DNA of 64,000 nucleotides from Klebsormidium nitens (lineage: Eukaryota > Streptophyta > Klebsormidiophyceae > Klebsormidiales > Klebsormidiaceae), in contig DF237057.1 in NCBI GenBank assembly GCA_000708835.1, positions 92,488 to 156,487 on the forward strand, written 5' to 3'. Shown here one piece after another: positions 37,818 through 48,928 of the stretch. Both the position numbers and the translations under genes were made by a program. How positions within the stretch are numbered: the stretch's first letter is position 1; every line of letters begins with the position of its first letter. A model generated the notes under the pieces. The model searched no databases, was not told the origin of the DNA, and saw nothing but the letters and a program-made list of their open reading frames with translations.

Positions 37818-38444
37818 GTCACAACTTGACCGTTGGACCGTCCTGAGTGTATTGCTGGTTCTGTCAAACCTGGCCGCCTGACCCGAGAACCGATTGGGAC
37901 CGATCGCAGAACTTGCCGATGCGCAGAACAAGTACCCTTGGATGACGCAGAAGGACTCCATCTAACGGCCCAAGTTCGGCCCCTATGCCCGTGAATAAGT
38001 TTTACAATCAGCTCTGACCGGACACACCGGCCAGGTTTTGCAGAACTTGGGCCGTTCGATGAAGGGCATTTAGGTCATCGAAGGGTCTCAAGGTCTGCGT
38101 ATCGATTCGTCGACGAAGTCAGAACTTAGAACTAACGGTCTGCGAAAGTTGTCGAAAGTATATTGTGCGGTCGACATTCGCGGACTGTCAGATCTCACTG
38201 ACGGGCCATACCGTCATACCACCGGCAATATGCGCGCTAGCATTGAAGTTAGACTGATTCATATAATGTACATGAGAGTACGCGAGCAGTCTCCGATGTG
38301 CGGTGCGCTCCGTGTGGAGCAATCGAGCGGTCTAGCTTGTTGTGAGTCGCCATCATTTTAAGGAAAACGCCAGGCGTCAACAAGGATATCCCCTTTTATT
38401 CGATATTGCCGCTGAATATACAGCTACCTTATACACCTGTACTT

Positions 38445-38590
38445 TAATCGCGGAGGCAGGTGGGTAGCCGAATCTGGGTTTGCCTGAGAGATCCGTAAAT
38501 CGCATAGCGGAACCGTCCGATTGAAATTATCAATCTTAGAACCGCTCGATCGGGCTGTCAATATCGGGGAAGAAGGAGGCTAATAAACCT
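38445..38590. repeat. Dispersed repeat, copy D
   Basis: It contains CAGGTGGGTAGCCGAATCTG, TTTGCCTGAG, GGAACCGTCCGAT and GAAGAAGGAGGCTAAT in the same order as the reverse complement of 17940-18170. Confidence 0.7.
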
Positions 38591-39829
38591 AAACAGACCG
38601 TGAGTCTATTGCAGATCAGACACAAAGCTGGACAAAGGCCATTTGAGCTGGTTGCCATGGCTTCCGCCATGGCACCTTAGGCTGAAGGCACCCTGAATGC
38701 AGCTCTATGCATCAATTCATTGCAAAATCCTTGTCCTATTCGCATGTGTTAGCTGATACAGGACAAGAAAGGTGCTTTTTGACTGTGGGACAGCCTGCAA
38801 TTGGCTTGCTGCAAGGGCAGAATAAGGTGCTTTCGCGCTTCCGAAAACCATACGATACACTTTGGAGCTCTGGCACCCGGGGTAGCAACTCCCAATTTTA
38901 AAACATGGTATCTGCGGTTCTCTGCTATTGCGAGATTCTATGCAGTGCAATATTCACAATATGCACTGCATGAGATGAGAATGAAGTGAAGTGCACGAGT
39001 GTAGGCGAGTGGCTCGTGCAAGGGCTTCACAGAACGTCCCCGTTGGGGGTAGCGCTCGATCAACCTGAGCCGACAATCATGCTCTCAATAGAGGCGGTGC
39101 CGGCACATTGGGCCAAAGTGTTCATCTCGAGATCCTACTATATCTGTAGAAAGCTATTCGCCGCCTGGCTTTCTATACTTTGGATCTGACCCGTTTTGTC
39201 GAATTCAATTAATGAGCGCTCAGTACCCATTAACGCGACAACCGAACTTGAGTTACTACAACTCTCAACTACGTATCCTCACAATTACACCAACTTCGAT
39301 GAACCCTCCAAAAATCCCCGCTATGACCATTGAACTACGCACAAGAGAATGGCTACTGATGCTATGTGACTGGCAGCCGACGACAGCTCGAACATTTTGA
39401 AGAGCCGTGCATGGTTGCTGGTGTTGGGAGCCAGAGTCGCGGCATCCTGCCCGCAACCTCCACTTGCAGTCCACCAGGCACTCGACGGAATGGACCATCA
39501 GCAACTACACAGAACGATACTAAGAAGAAAGGGGGGCATGCTGTTGGGTGGTAAGAGGAAAAAGGCGCAGAACTTCATAACAGCTGCAACCTGCAGGTAC
39601 CGTTTCAACACAAAGGGGGGGGAAGCGTCCGAAGGCCGCGGGCGGGCACTTGCAGAAGCAGGGAGGCGCCGTCCTCCCTGCGCTGTGAAGTTTTCTTGCA
39701 GAGCGACAGATTGAAAGATCTCGCGCGGACTTGCAGCTTTTCAAGCTGCAAAAGCGGGTTAGCAATCTCGTCAGCAGAGAACCGTAATTTTGACTAACTA
39801 CGAACGTCGAGAATTCGCAAATTAAAACA

Positions 39830-40330
39830 AGAGGTTTGGTCGTTTTGGAAATTTAAAACGCCATTTTAAAACGTTTTAAAACGTTTTTAAAACGGTGGAA
39901 AAGATACGCTTTGTATGCTTTTTCTTGTTTTTATTACGGCTATCGACTTGTTATGTGCTCGTATGCAGCATAGAAGCATAATTTTGAACAATATAAAGCC
40001 TAAAGAGGCCGAAAAGAGCTCGAGGTACTGACTTTTCATGTTTTAATACAGATTTTGGGCGTTTTAAAACGTTCTGATGTTTTGTTTGTTTTATAAAACG
40101 GGCTATTTTGAGGTCCGCCTAACCCGCAGATACATGTATTAAGATTTTGGCGTTTTAAAGTGTTTTAAAACCGTTTTACTTTTTGTGGGGGGGCCCAAAT
40201 TTCAAAACGAGTAGTGATTTAGAAACTAGAGAGAAAGGGATACTTGAGGGTATTGAATAAAACATTGGATGAATTTTTTGGGCCGTTTTGCAAGAAAGGC
40301 AAAATAAAAACGCCATCTATTTTAAAACTG
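39830..40330. repeat. AT-rich block with repeated CGTTTTAAAACG palindromes
   Basis: The 12-base palindrome cgttttaaaacg occurs exactly at 39872-39883 and 40060-40071. Related forms (tttaaaacg, gttttaaaac, ttttataaaacgg, cgttttaaagtg) recur about ten times in 500 bp. Nothing like it is seen elsewhere in the window. Confidence 0.75.
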
Positions 40331-40339
40331 GAGTTGCCA

Positions 40340-40700
40340 CCCCGAGCCCTGGCACAAGGGGTAGATGACCATCTCTGAAGCTGAAAGAAGCATCCACAGC
40401 TTGCATTTTGAATACACTACATGTACAGAAGCTTCATCTTTATGTTCTTATGTATCTTCAAGAGCATGAGGTGCGCCGCTGCTGACAGCAGCCTTGGTCC
40501 AACGAGGAAGCTCGTTGAGGCTGGGCAGCCATGGTTCGGATTGCGTCAGCATGACAGCTCTAAATTGGACCAAACATGTTCTGAACCGTCCGATGACCGG
40601 ACCGCGGCTTCGGAGACCCAGAATTAACGGAGCCAATGCGCCATCAGTATGGCCGAAATCGAGATTCGGCTACCCGCCTGAGGGCATTGGCCGCCAGGCC
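40340..40700. repeat. Dispersed repeat, copy B
   Basis: It aligns with the reverse complement of 16560-16925. Shared blocks include CAAGGGGTA, CTGAAGCT, ACGAGGAAGCTC, GGAGCCAATGCG and GATTCGGC near CCGCCTG. No terminal repeats or coding sequence are evident, so the element type is unknown. Confidence 0.7.
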
Positions 40701-41292
40701 AATGACCCACGCCTCTCACAAAGGTCACCGGCTTATGGCATCCTGGGCGTTCCAATTTCCGCCACCCTTAATTTCGTTGAACTACGGGTACCATGGCAGA
40801 CGGGCAGTACGTACCGGTGGTTGGAACTTGAAAGTCTGTGAAGCAGAGCTAGGGCTAGGACTCAGTAGGCTAGGGAATGGGGTTCCGAAGAGAAGGCGGA
40901 GAGGATCTCGACGACGATATAAAAGAAGCATACATACATAAAGCCTGAGGGGGATAATCGCAGTGCTGGCCTTCCTCAAACCAAGGCTACTGCGGACTCG
41001 CACGTGCTTCATGCATCGAGATGAGGACCGAACCTGTGCGCTGCCCAGTTGCAATACTAGCCGTACTGTTCCAGCCAACTTTGCAATCAGCGAGCTAGAC
41101 CTCCTTCAGCCCCTTTTAAAGCCAAGCCACACTTTAGAATGCTACCTGGCCCACCAGCCGTCGCTTCTGTATCTTTCTTCCATCTTTTGAAAAGAAGAAT
41201 CGTAGAGGAGCTGGGAAACTATCTTCTCCTGAACAGGAGAAAAGAGTGACCTCTGCCTGGTTGTTTCTCGTTTCCTTGCCCTCGACAGCGCG

Positions 41293-44200
41293 ATGGCAGT
41301 GCACAGCGTTCTGCTCCGCCGGAGCCTCTCTCGTGTCCTGGGTACCACCACCTTCAGCTGGCACTCCCCTCCCTCCTCTAGTTACAAGGCTGTTCCTGGG
41401 GTTGAATGTAGAGGTTCAAGCCTGAGCGATCGATGGGGTTTCTGGGGGGCAAGCTACTTGGGCTTGAGGCGGGGCTTCTTCGTGAGAGAGAAACACGGCC
41501 GGCAATCGTCGCTGAATGAGGACGAGATTGCCGAGCGAGTCCGGCTGGCCGTACGGGCGGCAGGGTCTAGGAAGACAGGTGGGGCGGCCTCCATCGTTTT
41601 TTGGAATCTGCACCACCCTTTTGTTGTGAATGGTGGTAGAATGTGTTTGAAAGACGTTCGCATCTTGGCAACTCCTTTGATGTCTTAGTGGGGGTTTGTC
41701 TATCTGGTTCAAGTGACGGCTCATACTCTCCGACTCTTGTTTCGGAAGATGGCAAGTCTGCCCTTGGGATTGTGTCGTCAAAGTCTGAACCGAAAGGCCG
41801 TGCTTATATGTTTGTTCTGTGAATTGGCTGGCATGTTCCCCCTTGACCGAAATAGATGTATTTGAGCCCAGCCTGAACAGTTTCTGTGGTCGGTGGACTT
41901 TTTGAAGTGCAATAGGTTTCATTAACTCCGATTTGAGATCCCACAATGTGCAGGGTCCTTTAAAGGGACAGTCGAGGAGTCGCAAACCAACATTCAAAGA
42001 CTCGCAACTCAGGTACTGTTTCGCTCAGTTCACATTAAGGGTGTCAGAGCATCAAGTCCCGGTCAACTGAAGTATATGAGGGTCGAAGCCTCTTGTAGTT
42101 TACCACAGTCCGGGCTTATTAGCCCCCCTTCCAACTTGACTCTCTCCTTTGTCAAGGTGGCGGCCGTCCCAAAGTCCGGAGAAAACGGAGCGTTCAGTGG
42201 GCGCCTCCCGCTGGAACCGCGGGCTCTGAAGACCTCATCGAATCCGAAGTTGTGTTGAGAGAAGACCAGGCATTAGGTCAGGTAGTCACTTCTCAGGCCA
42301 ACTTCATGCGCGTCCTGGTGGAGAAGAGCGAAGCGACAGCTGGCGACGAAGCGGCGACAGCTGGAGGGGAAAAGGCGACAGTCAGTGGCGAGATAGCGAC
42401 AGCTGGCCAGGCTTCGGCGCCAGCTGGCAGCCCCAGGAACGGCTCCGAGCTGCTGTGCGTGGTCCGGGCCCTACTGAAGAAGATCCGGAAACGAGTCCTA
42501 GTGGGGGACAGGGTGCTAGTCAGTGCAATAGACTGGGTGGAGGGGAGGGGAATGATCGAGGAGATTGTGGAGAGGAAAAGTCAAATGGAGGATCCCCCAA
42601 TCGCGAATGTGGACCATTTCCTGGTCCTTTTTGCGCTGGCGCGACCGCCGCTTGAACCGATCCAACTTAGCAGGTTCCTCGTAGCGGCAGAGCATGCGGG
42701 AATCCCGTTCACACTGGCACTCAATAAGGTGAGGATGCTCTATTGTTATTACAATCTGTCCGTAAAGTTTGTTCCCTGCTTTGGTATGTACTCTTCTTGG
42801 CGGCGCTTTACGATGTGGCTCCAAGTGGCCTGGTGGAAGATAACATATCCAGGTCTCCTTAAGTTACATAGTTCGTCAAAGAGCCTGTTACTGCAGTTTC
42901 TCGCCGACCTACACAGGCAGGCGGAATACCCTGCCACCCTTCGAACCCGTGATCATCAATATCACCCTTCTAAAGCTCTTCCGTAGGAGGCACTCAGGAC
43001 CATCATGAGAAAGAGCTTGTAAGAATTACATTTTGTACTGCTTGTTTTCAGGCCGATTTGGCACCCCCAGGTGCAGCGCAAGCCTGGAAGGAGCGCCTCG
43101 CGGGGTGGGGTTACAACGCTCACATTCTGAGCGTCGAGGGGGGCGAGGGTCTGGAGGGCGTCTTCCGGGAACTGAGCGGAAAGACGACCGTCGTGGCCGG
43201 TCCAAGCGGGGCCGGGAAGTCGAGTTTGATTAACCGGCTCAGGAAAGATTCGGTACGGCTCGCTGGAGCACATGCTGACGACGACGGTGTCGTCAGCAAT
43301 GTGGGTGGTGAAAACCGGGACGGGGGTGACGTCCGTGGCGTGGTGACGGTCGCAGAGAGAGGGGACGGGGCGACGGTGTCAAAATCTGCTGGGGCGAGCG
43401 AGGGGGACGGGATCGACACTGCCGGGGAGAGTTTGGCGGTCAGTGCGGTGTCTGCGAAGAGTGGGCTCGGGAGGCATACGACCCGGAGCATCGTGCTAAT
43501 AAGGTGAGAAATTTCGGTTATCTGGGTGCAAGGACAGCTGTCCATCTGATCTGCGTCAAGGGAAGAAGGTCGACGTCAGAATGAGCAGCGGCAGACAATG
43601 AAGTGGCTACCTCTGCCTGCCTGACGTCGTCCATTAATGTGGCCTCGTGTCAGAGAATCAGTCCGCTGTTTGGAAATGGGCGGATCTCTGGATTGTTTCG
43701 ACTCTGACTTGCCAAAAAGCAATCGCTCGGTCTGCAAGCACCAGATTTGTTTCTCTGTAAGTTCGCCCCATATGCACAATCCTGAGCGAAGCCTGTGTAC
43801 GACAAAGTCGTATCGTCTCGGCCCTTCTGACCCCAGCTGCCTATGTTGCTGGCCTCTTTTCGTGGTTTCATCGCAGTATGATATTGTATCTCCTTTTCAG
43901 CGTGTTAAGATGTCTTGGAGGCTTTCACGATCCTCCACGTGTGCCTTAGAGGGCCGTCGAATAAATCATGTTCCAAGCCGTCTGTGGGTCATTTGTTTTA
44001 GAGCTCACGGACGATCCTTGGGCGTTGGCGATGAAAGAAAAAGCCAGCGGTTCGAGATCGTTCCCATCACCTGGAATCTTTCCTGGTTTCTCAACGTCGC
44101 CGTTGTTCCTTAGCACCTTCTTTTCAAGAAGCAGGTTGTTGAGCACCCTCTTTCGAATACACTTCTTGGGTAATTGTGCACGTCCAAGTCATGTTACGGT

Positions 44201-45568
44201 CTTCGTTTCTCTGGACACGTCTTCGAACAGTCCCAACATCAATTGCGTACCCACCGACCGCCAAACATATTCTGCTCAAAGCACAATGGATTATTTCCGA
44301 AATCGGAAATAATCCATCTAGATCTTAAACAACCTCAGAACTTGAGTCAAATTGTGTCGCAATTTGCTCAGCCTAATCTTGTAGCAAATTGCCCATCTTG
44401 ATCTTGTTGCAGATTGCCCCTGGGGGGTCTACTGGCCGACACCCCCGGTTTCAGCCTGCCCGCCCTTAGTAAAATTACCGAGCAAGAGCTCCCCGTCTGC
44501 TTCCCGGAGATCCGCCAACGCCTCGCGGCCGCCCACGCGGCCGGCCGCCACTGCGCCTACAAAGACTGCAAACACCTCGCCGAGCCCGACTGCGTCGTGT
44601 CCGGCCGCCGGAAACGGTCGGACGCGGATGGTAACGGTTCGGTAATGGTGGTCGAGGGGCCCGACGGGAGCCTGGAAGAGCGCGAGGTGTTCGAGTATCA
44701 GGAGGGGTTCGCGCCGTGGGAACGGTACGAGGAGTATAAGCGGTTGATGGCGGAGGTCAAGGAACGGGAGGATAAGGAGCGGTGGGCGTACGGAACGAAA
44801 CGGGAGAGCGCGGTACGGGTGCGGAAGACGGACGGGGCGACTGGGAAGCCGAAAGTGGAGCCGCGGTTGGCGCCCCAGAAGCATCGGCGTGAGTCGCGGA
44901 AGCTAGCGAAACAGGGGTTAGAGACTTTGTTAGACGAAGAGTCCGAAGACGAGGAGGAATCGGAGGGTTTGGTGGCCGGTTCAGACGAGGGTTTGGAGGA
45001 AGGTTTGGAAAAGGATGTGAAGGAAGAAACGGAAGCTGAGACCGGGGGCTTGGAACCGGTCAGTTCTGCGGGCGAGAATGGGGGGTCGATTGGTCGGGGT
45101 GGGGAAGCGGGGAACTCGCGAAGGGTGCAGACCGATGGGCGGGGTTCCGGGTTTCCGGGGGAAAGCAGTTCACTGTATTCGGAAGGGGAAGAGCCTGCCG
45201 ACTTAGCAGAAGCGGGGGGGACGAGTGGCTCCAGGGGAACGGAACCGGAAGCAGGAATCGACGCGGAATCCGGGGCGCTCGTTGGCGCCGGCGAGTCTTC
45301 AGAGTCTTTGGGTCGGTTAGACGAAGATGACGATGGACGGTCAGATGAGAAGGAAGACGAAGATTTTAAGGATTGGTTGAAGACGCGGGAGTTTGAGTAC
45401 AAGTGGTGGGAAGATAAGGACGCCCACTTGCAAGGGGATTCCCGGCTTGCCTCCGTCAAATCGACGAGGGACGTGCAACGGCATTGGCGGTTGAGAAAGG
45501 AGAAGGTGTTGGAGAACAGGGAGACTGTCTTTGGAAAGAAGGGCCCGACGCCGGCGGGTCGAGAATGA
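41293..45568 (+). CDS. rsgA: RsgA-type circularly permuted GTPase with long acidic C-terminal extension, complete, 4 exons, 821 residues
   Basis: Ribosome small-subunit assembly GTPase. Plant orthologues act in plastids, and the Ser/Arg-rich N-terminus (MAVHSVLLRRSLSRVLG) fits organelle targeting. Exons: 41293-41578, 42157-42728, 43052-43503, 44413-45568; all phases join. An OB-fold region has VVTSQANFMRVLVEK and ELLCVVRALLKKIRKRVLVG. GTPase motifs occur in permuted order: G4 ALNKAD (282-288, split by an intron), G1 GPSGAGKSS (336-344), G2 GRHTTR (426-431), G3 DTPGF (446-450). The zinc site is C484, C489, H491, C497 (CAYKDCKH...C). The region after it (WERYEEYKRLMAEVKERE and PQKHRRESRK) matches plant RsgA. 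Plant proteins end about there at roughly 430-450 residues. This one has about 80 residues between G1 and G2, an insert near 130-150 with repeated 'ATAGGE/ATAGDE' units, and an acidic Glu/Gly/Ser-rich tail ending in a charged WWEDKD...RHWRLRKEKV segment. Confidence 0.93.
44286..44317. repeat. Perfect hairpin in RsgA intron 3, 15-bp arms, 2-nt loop
   Basis: atggattatttccga, aa, then the exact reverse complement tcggaaataatccat. It lies about 95 bp before the acceptor of exon 44413-45568. It could shape splicing, or be a relic of a foldback insertion. Confidence 0.9.
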
Positions 45569-46199
45569 TGTGAATGACACTTCGACTGAACTACGGTGTC
45601 ATTAAACTCGTTGTCAAGGATTTTTCAGAAGTGTTGAATCTTCATACGTTTTATGTCCTGGTCTATAGATGTTCATTGTGCTTGTATGGCATTGGGACTG
45701 ACCGGCCCTTAGATAATCGGGATGGCGCCTTCAAGGCTTGTAACTCAAAAACAAGTGGATTATTGTAGACCTGCTTGTATTGAGCATGCATGGCCTGATC
45801 ATGTACCTTGATGAGCGCAAGCGAGCGCTTGTATACGTATTTGTCAATCGTATAGCATCATTAATTATGCATGGCGGCAGGTGCACTTGAATGCTCGAAG
45901 CTGCATCATCGTCCTGACAGCTCAGCCTAAAGGCTATTCTTTAATCTGCGCAGCCCGGCCGCCCGGAATGATTGCAGGCGGCAGACTATTCTCGCACAAT
46001 GAAGCTATACGTACATGCAACTCATCTAGGCGGCCAACTTATAAGGTGACGGCAATGTTCGTGGAAAGCCAGAGGCCGCGGCACATGGTAATCGCGGGGC
46101 AGCCGAGCCGCGGGCTCAGATCCGCAGTGCTGGTACGTGCCGGCATATTGTAATCATTAAGAGCTTAAGTTATGCCGACCATTGAAAGGCCGCGTACGT

Positions 46200-46515
46200 T
46201 AGCTTGCGCCAGAGCCAGGCGGCCGCGCTAGCTAGCGGGTCACGCGGTACGCCGCTAGCTAGCCATGCGCGCAGGCTAGCGGCAGTCCGATCACGTGCCG
46301 GAGGTCGGATGCGCAACGCGGGCCGCTCGCGGGCGGCCCGTTCTTGCCCCCGACGGTTGAGTCTTGAGCAGTGTTTAACGCGCCGCGCACGCGCCAGGTA
46401 CAAAGTGCGGCTGGCTTCGGGATTTGTGCGGCTGGCCGCAGGCCAGCCGCCCACCTTTGTGCGGCAGAATTCGGGACACAGCCGCACACTGTGTGCGCCT
46501 ATGATGCAAGCCTGC
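46200..46515. repeat. Palindrome-rich GC block
   Basis: It contains CGCTAGCTAGCGG mirrored by CCGCTAGCTAGCC (about 46226-46263), the 23-bp perfect palindrome gcggctggcc-gca-ggccagccgc (46428-46450), and gccgcacac-type words that recur inverted at 47040-47125. Confidence 0.7.
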
Positions 46516-47204
46516 ACCCGGAATACCGGACTCTTATTGGCCAAAATGCATAAAAGACGGCCTTGAACCGGCTTCAAGCAACTTTTACCGGGCACTTCCG
46601 GCCTCGATTTATGGAATTCATCTGCGTCCGAGCATTGTGCCCGGGCCCCGGTAACCGTCAAGCTTAGCTTACCTTATATGAACGAGCGCCCCCAGATATC
46701 TACTTCCCTTCTCTATATATTCCAAATATATACAGCCGCATCGACGTGCCTTTGAAGACAACTGCCAAATAAGTAGGCTTCCCTTACTGGGCAATAAGCC
46801 ACTGCTTATACTGCTGACCCACATGCTTATGTACCGTCAGCATGCACATATGTACAGAAGGCCTTTGGAAACCCCAGAAGGCTATTACGTGCTCCTTATA
46901 AGTGCGCGCAACAAGCATCCTAGCTGGCGCATTTTTCTCGCAGGTTAGACAGGTAAAAAAATGGACCCGGCTGAAACCAAGCGCAGCGACCCTGGGCAGT
47001 GGGCTCAAGCTAGTTAGTGGCCACGTTCTCGCTCAACCCAGCAGAAAGTGTGCGGCACTTTTCGAGGGCAGCCGCACACTGGTGTGCGGCGCTCGCAGGC
47101 CCGTATGCCCACTTTTGTGCGCCACGGATTTAGGGGGTTGTTAAGGTGGGCGTCAGGGTATAAGACCGTGTTCTCGCGGCCAATTTTGGCATCCGCACCT
47201 GCAG

Positions 47205-47280
47205 CTTTTGCAACTTGACCGAGTGGCAAGCGCGCTCGCCTTGAAATCAACAGGCCCGGGCTCGAATCCGGAAACTTTGA
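47205..47280 (+). tRNA. tRNA-like (Ser-type) motif, probably degenerate or a SINE head
   Basis: It has an A-box-like GACCGAGTGGC (about 47217), an anticodon-loop-like CCTTGAAATC (TGA anticodon, Ser) and a B-box-like GGCTCGAATCC (about 47261), 43-44 bases from A box to B box. I cannot pair a proper acceptor stem, and the D-arm and variable arm do not fit tRNA-Ser well. So it is more likely a tRNA pseudogene or tRNA-derived SINE promoter than a working tRNA. Confidence 0.3.
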
Positions 47281-48928
47281 CATTTTGCTCTCTTTTGCCC
47301 CATCCTTTTTGTGCCCATTAAACGCTGACGGAGGACGACGTCACTAGTAGAGAACCGCGGTACCCACTGGTACCATACCTCCGGACAGCCTCCGGTCCCT
47401 GCTCGGATGCCCAGCTTCGGTCGGTACCGCAGTGCGCTGGTCTTCGAAAGGTTCCGTACCGTGTCAAACAAATCAAGCCCGTAGCCGTCCGATGATAGTT
47501 CTCGAGTCCCAATCTCACCGTCCGCCCGAGGTGTCCATGCATGGCCTACGCCCACTTTAATCACTGGTCTTGAGAGGTTTCGAATTTGAGTTTCGAAGTT
47601 CGAGTACGGTACGGACCGGACACCTTCGTACCACTTTTGACCAATGCAGTTTGACTGTATTTGCTCCGTCGATGCTTTCCCAGCTGCTACCAATGGACGG
47701 ATTAAACTCGCACCATTTTCGCGCGCGTGGTTCACCAAACAGTAGTTGGACCAGGGATCAACCAGCTAGGCTATCCACTTGACACCTGCCAGACTCTCAA
47801 GATACTGTATGTACAGTTCCCTTCGCTTTTCTATGGACTGCATGTATGCACTCGGGAGTCGAGATGATCCGTACATTCATACATTGTGACTGCGTTTTAC
47901 TGAGCAAAAGGTAGCCGGCACACTGGTCTTGTGTGAACAGGAGCAGCCCTGGAGCAGCAATGACGGATACCTACGACAACGCAGTAGATACAGAAAGGGT
48001 AACGAATCGTCACGTGGGACATATATCCTGTACTTGGAAGGTACTCACCGGAGGTACCATTTCACAACGACAGCCCCTCTCTTGATGCAAGTATTTTCTG
48101 ATGTCAAGAATGCGGCTGATCGACCATGTTCCTGGTTTGCGGGGGCAGTCGTCTTCAAGTTCACTCCTGCCACAAAGCGAAGACTACAGTCAGTTCGCAT
48201 GTGACGCAATGGCCACATGAGCTCCCATGATCTCTGCGCTCAGGTCCGGTGTTCTAGGGCGGAGCTCGCGCTCCGGCGGCGCTTCAGTTGTCAGCAATGC
48301 GCGTGTTCGTTGTATGACTAAGTACTCCAGGAAAACTTGTCTGGCAGTTGCTGAGTTCTGTGAATCCAGAGTTGAAGAGCTGAAGTGAGAAGTGTGGCTT
48401 CCTTTACTTCAATGCATTGCTCTTTTGCCACCTGCTGGGGTTAGCTCGTAGTTGCAGCATCACGTCTCTTTGAACGAATCAGAGATGATTGAATGAGATT
48501 TCAAAATGAGCTGCATTAGAGGGGGTGTCCGGTTAGGATCCAGACTGTTGACAGTGAGGTGGATGTGCTTCTTTTTGCAGAAGTCCCCACTCGCTACAGA
48601 AGTCGTCAGCTTTTGACCAGCAGGAGCTCGAAACCTTTCTTGTCCCAGCAACTGCAGCTAAGATAGCTTCTCTAAAGAAACCACTCAAGACTTTATTTCC
48701 ACCACGTCCAATCCAGTCAAGATTTGAAGCAAGACAGGTCACTTTCTGCATCAATGAGCAGCAAAGACTTACAAACAGAGCATGTGAGACGTGCATTGCA
48801 TACTGCAAGCAGCTCTCATCCAACCAAAGGGCCTTGAATCAGAAGATCCTGTGAGCGGCCGACAGTCAGTGAGCTGCAGTCAGTCAGTCAGCTGCAGATA
48901 ACCGAGGGGCGGAAGGTACACTGAATGC

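Larger units (their letters stand above)
37515..41292. other. Divergent intergenic region with repeats
   Basis: It lies between the plastid-protein start (minus) and the RsgA start (plus). It contains a perfect hairpin (37787-37817), dispersed repeat copies D (38445-38590) and B (40340-40700), and an AT-rich block with CGTTTTAAAACG palindromes (39830-40330). No gene is supported here. Confidence 0.6.
45569..48928. other. Intergenic region, GC-rich and palindrome-rich in its middle
   Basis: Downstream of RsgA and upstream of the ion-channel gene. Around 46200-47130 there are dense palindromes and the recurring word GTGTGCGGC/GCCGCACAC. A tRNA-like motif occurs near 47216-47275. The minus-strand open frame at 47247-47738 and others have no recognisable domain, so no gene is called. 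Confidence 0.5.

Noticed and set aside
44698-45459. 253-residue minus-strand open frame
   Set aside because: Antisense shadow of the GC-rich RsgA tail; Ser/Pro-rich composition mirrors Glu/Gly codons on the other strand.
47247-47738. 163-residue minus-strand open frame
   Set aside because: No domain, no splice-flanked partners, and it overlaps the tRNA-like motif and short repeats.
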